Of a stretch of DNA of 64,000 nt, positions 61,181 through 64,000 are shown piece after piece. A program made the position numbers and the translations under genes. Every line of letters begins with the position of its first letter. Position 1 is the stretch's first letter. Source of the DNA: Mixophyes australis (Eukaryota > Chordata > Amphibia > Anura > Limnodynastidae). The stretch is from contig JAVHZZ010000011.1 in NCBI GenBank assembly GCA_036250195.1, positions 55,552,811 to 55,616,810 on the forward strand. The letters are read 5' to 3'. The notes beneath the pieces were generated by a model, which did no database searches, was not told the origin of the DNA, and worked only from the letters and a program-made list of their open reading frames with translations.

Positions 61181-61190
61181 CAGGCTTTCT

Positions 61191-61556
61191 TTAAGCTGCC
61201 TTTTTTGCTTCTGCATCTGCAAATGTGTTCCCTTTTGTTTCAAAAGTCTCATTCCTTGTATTTGCTTGTATTTTAATTACGGCAACCTTGTGTGGCAATT
61301 GCAATGCTCTAAACAAGTTTCTTATTAGATTGGCATGCTGTATGTCCTTACCACTAGAGGTCTTGAAATCTCTGCTCTTCCATATTGGACCAAAGTCCTG
61401 CGTCACTCCCCAAGCATACCTGGAATCTGTGTAGATATTGGCAGTGGTTCCTTCTGCATATTCCAATGCCTTGGTGAGTGCTCTCAGTTCAGCAGCTTGT
61501 GCTGACAGTATCGATGATAGTGGTCCTGAGTCAACTATTTCATTTTCTGTAGTCAC
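61191..61556 (-). pseudogene. pol: ERV2 RNase H
   Basis: SAQAAELRALTKAL and NIYTDSRYAWGVT are RNase H motifs (Glu and Asp). The first Asp block lies upstream in a broken frame. The end reads FADAEAKKAA, the usual boundary to integrase. Confidence 0.75.
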
Positions 61557-61984
61557 TGCGCATCCTATAAATGGTGATCCGTTATACCATAATACCTGGA
61601 ACCATCTACAAAAAGTTTATACACAGCATTAGACAAGGGAGAGTCAGTAACATTTGGAAGAACCTGTGCTTCCATATCCATAAGAGCGAGGCAATCAGGT
61701 GAAAAAGAAAAATTGTGGTTAATATTTTCATCCAATTCATCATCACCATCACTATCACAATGTCTTTCTTCTGACGGCTCTTGTTCTTCACTATTATTCC
61801 CACCTTGTGAATCTTGAGATTCATACTATAGGGGTAACAATGTTGCTGGATTTAATACTGTGCACCGTTTGATTGTGACATGTGAAGCACTTAACAAAGC
61901 GGCCTCGTACTTAGTCTGGCTGCTGAAAGGTGTTTTTACCTGTTGTATCGCTTGTACTCTTTGTGGCGTCAGATGTTTAGTGCC

Positions 61985-62731
61985 CTATGAAATGCAGTGT
62001 TCTAAGAAAATTACCTTCTTCTGTGCTGCTTGGGGCTTGGATTTGGACACTCTGCAGTCCTGCTGGGCCAAAAAAGTTAGTAGAGAAATAGTTTGTTCTT
62101 TACACTGTTGTTCACTATCAGCAGCTATCAACAAGTCATCAACATACTGCAATAGTCGGGTAGTTTCAGGATATTGTGGTAACCAACCTTGTAAGACAGT
62201 TGACATTGCTTCAGAGAATTCTGAAGGGCTGGTGGCCCCTCCCTGGGGCAATCTGGCCCAGCAGTATTGTGTTCCTTCGTGTGTAAAAGCCAGCATTTTC
62301 TGTGAATCTTTAGTTATTGGTACAGAAAAGAAAGCTTTTGCTAAATCTATAACTGTAAACCACATTGATGTAACAGGAATTTGGTTCAGCAAGGTATGTG
62401 GGTTTGGGACAATGGGTGTGTTCACAACCAGTCGTTTATTTGTTTCTCTGAGATAGTGAATTAACCTGAATTTGGGAGCTCCTCCCTCTTACTGTTCTCT
62501 TTCCTTGACTGGGAATAAAGGTGTATTAAAAGGTGATCGACATTTCTTTACTATACTTTTGCCTTGGTATTCTTGTAATTGTTTTGTGATTGCTTTATTC
62601 TGTAACAAAGTCAAAGGATATTGTTTAACACATATTAGTAGTGTGTTAGGTTTTAGTATAAGTTGTACCAGAGCAACTTTTAACAGTCCCACATCAGTTT
62701 TTTCCCTTTGATCATATTTTCTCGGGTACAT
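61985..62731 (-). pseudogene. pol: ERV2 reverse transcriptase
   Basis: Two open pieces in one frame (62731-62489 and 62425-61985) separated by a stop. Shows FTVIDLAKAFFSVP (motif A), ARLPQG and the catalytic YVDDLLIAA. Broken but recognisable. Confidence 0.8.
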
Positions 62732-63250
62732 CCTTCAGCCACTGTGGTAGTGGTGCCTCATCTTGAGATGTGTTTTCCCTTGGTTGTATCAAAAACACCT
62801 GTACTGCTGCTTCTACCTGATTAGATATGTTGTCTGGAAGTTGACTGTATTTCATCCCTTCTGGGGTGTATTTAATGCATACTCTCATTAACTGTAATAT
62901 GTCGGCACCCAGTAGATTTACAGGACAAGTGCTTGAAGTGAGAAATTCTATACAGGAGTACAGTCTTTGTTTACTTGTATCTTAACTTTCTTACTTTTCC
63001 TCAGGTGTATGGGCTGTCCTGTCAACCCTAATGCTTTTACATAATCTGAGGTCACTTATTCTTGTGGTACTTGATCGTGTCTCAATACTGTTTGGCTTGC
63101 TCCCGTGTCAATTAGGCAGTCCAATTGTAGACCAGTGGGCAGTGTAATTCGCACAGTATTTCCAGGCAGCTTACCTTCTTCAGAGGTGTTTACAAGAACT
63201 GGACAAGGTGTTGACAACGGGGAGCCATATCTTCATTGAGTGCTGCTTAT
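62732..63250 (-). pseudogene. pol: ERV2 protease region
   Basis: On the minus strand about 63130-63080 reads LIDTGASQTV, the aspartic protease active site. No long frame remains around it. Confidence 0.65.
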
Positions 63251-63299
63251 GGTGCCCTGGAGACCGCCGGTTTCTCTTTGCTGCTGCTGCCATTTCTTG

Positions 63300-63710
63300 T
63301 ATTTCCTGCAGTCCTTCTTCACGTGACCTGGTAATTTACACCAAAAACATCTGCCAGTCATGTCCTCACCTTGATTCCTTTGTCTTGCACTTACTGTTTC
63401 TGTTCCTTTGGGCTGCTGCCTTACTTGTCATGTTTCTTTTCCCTGTACCAGATGTACAGTTACCTGAGGAGTCTTTTGGGCCTTCTTTTCCCTTTTTTCT
63501 GCTTCCTTGTTCTCCAATCCTTCAAGTACCTGTAGCAAAGATGACATTTTCATAGACAATGCCTCAGGTCTGATTGTAAAGAGTTGGCTTCTTACCTCAT
63601 TCTTTAAACCATTCAAAAACTTTGTTTTCAACATTCTTTGACCATCTGGGGTTTCTGTAGAAAAACCATCATCATTTTGTCTGGTTGTTAATTTATCTAA
63701 ATACATCCTT
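63300..63710 (-). pseudogene. gag: ERV2 gag C-terminal part
   Basis: Open piece 63706-63428 with capsid-end features (TPDGQRMLKTKFLNGLKNEVR) and a charged EKREKK stretch. A CX2CX4HX4C knuckle (CFWCKLPGHVKKDC) lies at 63349-63308 in another frame. The gag N-terminus is not found to the right. Confidence 0.7.
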
Positions 63711-64000
63711 ACTGAATCATTTCTCTGTGGTTTTTTTTTTGTTTGTTTTTTTTCCTTCTCTCTGTTAGAGCTAGTGGGTGTGGTTTAATTGCATAGTTGA
63801 TACAGCTGGTTAGTGCAAGCTCTATTTAACAGGAGGTAGCAAGCGATTTCATTGAGCTTGTGATTTCACTGCTTTTTTGATTTCAAGTGCTGTTTTTGTT
63901 TAAAGTGTGGAGTTGCTTCCAGGAAGGGGTTTAATCTGGTAAGTGGCTAGGAAAGGCTAGTACTAAAGTTCACTGTAGGCTATAAGAAGTTAGGTTAGCC
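63711..64000. other. Unidentified sequence at right edge
   Basis: T-rich run (63730-63752), then DNA with tctatttaacagg and no coding frame. It does not continue ERV2 gag. May be a new insertion whose remainder is outside the window. Confidence 0.4.

Larger units (their letters stand above)
58948..63710 (-). mobile_element. ERV2: second endogenous retrovirus, degraded
   Basis: Minus-strand order gag (63710-63300), protease (about 63130), RT (62731-61985), RNase H (61556), integrase (60657) and a short env (60002-59374). A purine tract (minus strand agaagaagggag, 59209-59220) precedes tgtgaaaggat at 59204, the likely LTR start. The LTR would be only about 250 bp if it ends by the palindrome, and its outer end was not fixed. 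Sequence differs from ERV1, but gene order and motifs are similar. Confidence 0.75.

Overview
This is a eukaryotic, almost certainly vertebrate, intergenic window made of transposable elements inserted into one another. No host protein-coding gene, rRNA or convincing tRNA gene was found. The mixture of self-primed chromodomain Ty3/gypsy elements, a Penelope-like element (PLE) with a GIY-YIG endonuclease, gamma/epsilon-like endogenous retroviruses and spliced PIF/Harbinger genes fits an amphibian (probably a frog) or a fish. That placement is inference from element content only.

Layout. A minus-strand Harbinger copy (1-1853) was entered by a minus-strand endogenous retrovirus, ERV1 (3' LTR 1854-2702, 5' LTR 34294-34740). 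ERV1 has itself been split twice. A plus-strand chromovirus, gypsy-A (4727-17021, TSD gtagt), sits at its pol/env junction, and a younger, almost intact minus-strand chromovirus, gypsy-B (7561-13291, TSD ccatg), lies inside gypsy-A. An 11.3-kb head-to-head PLE pair (22229-33517, 14-bp TSD) sits in the ERV1 leader. To the right, gypsy-C (34906-42658, TSD attat), a close relative of gypsy-A with open gag and pol, lies inside a PLE-like fragment. A badly decayed gypsy-D follows (43273-46556), then another PLE-like fragment, a GC-rich inverted repeat and small repeats (46557-50400). A second Harbinger transposase on the plus strand (50409-52072), a 189-bp tandem repeat (53160-53710) and a Myb-like Harbinger partner gene on the minus strand (56381-58221) come next. 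A 105-bp palindrome (58843-58947) precedes a second minus-strand retrovirus, ERV2 (to about 63710).

How parts work together. In each chromovirus the sequence shows a TATA box, a predicted RNA start about 30 bp downstream, and a primer-binding site just after the LTR complementary to that RNA start. This is the self-priming arrangement known from Tf1/Sushi elements. Between RNA start and primer site the long leader carries arrays of repeated hairpins. In gypsy-A/C their stems covary and their loops vary, which is the strongest candidate here for an undescribed RNA element. Gypsy-A/C also carry a well-formed -1 frameshift signal between gag and pol, whereas gypsy-B encodes gag-pol in one frame.
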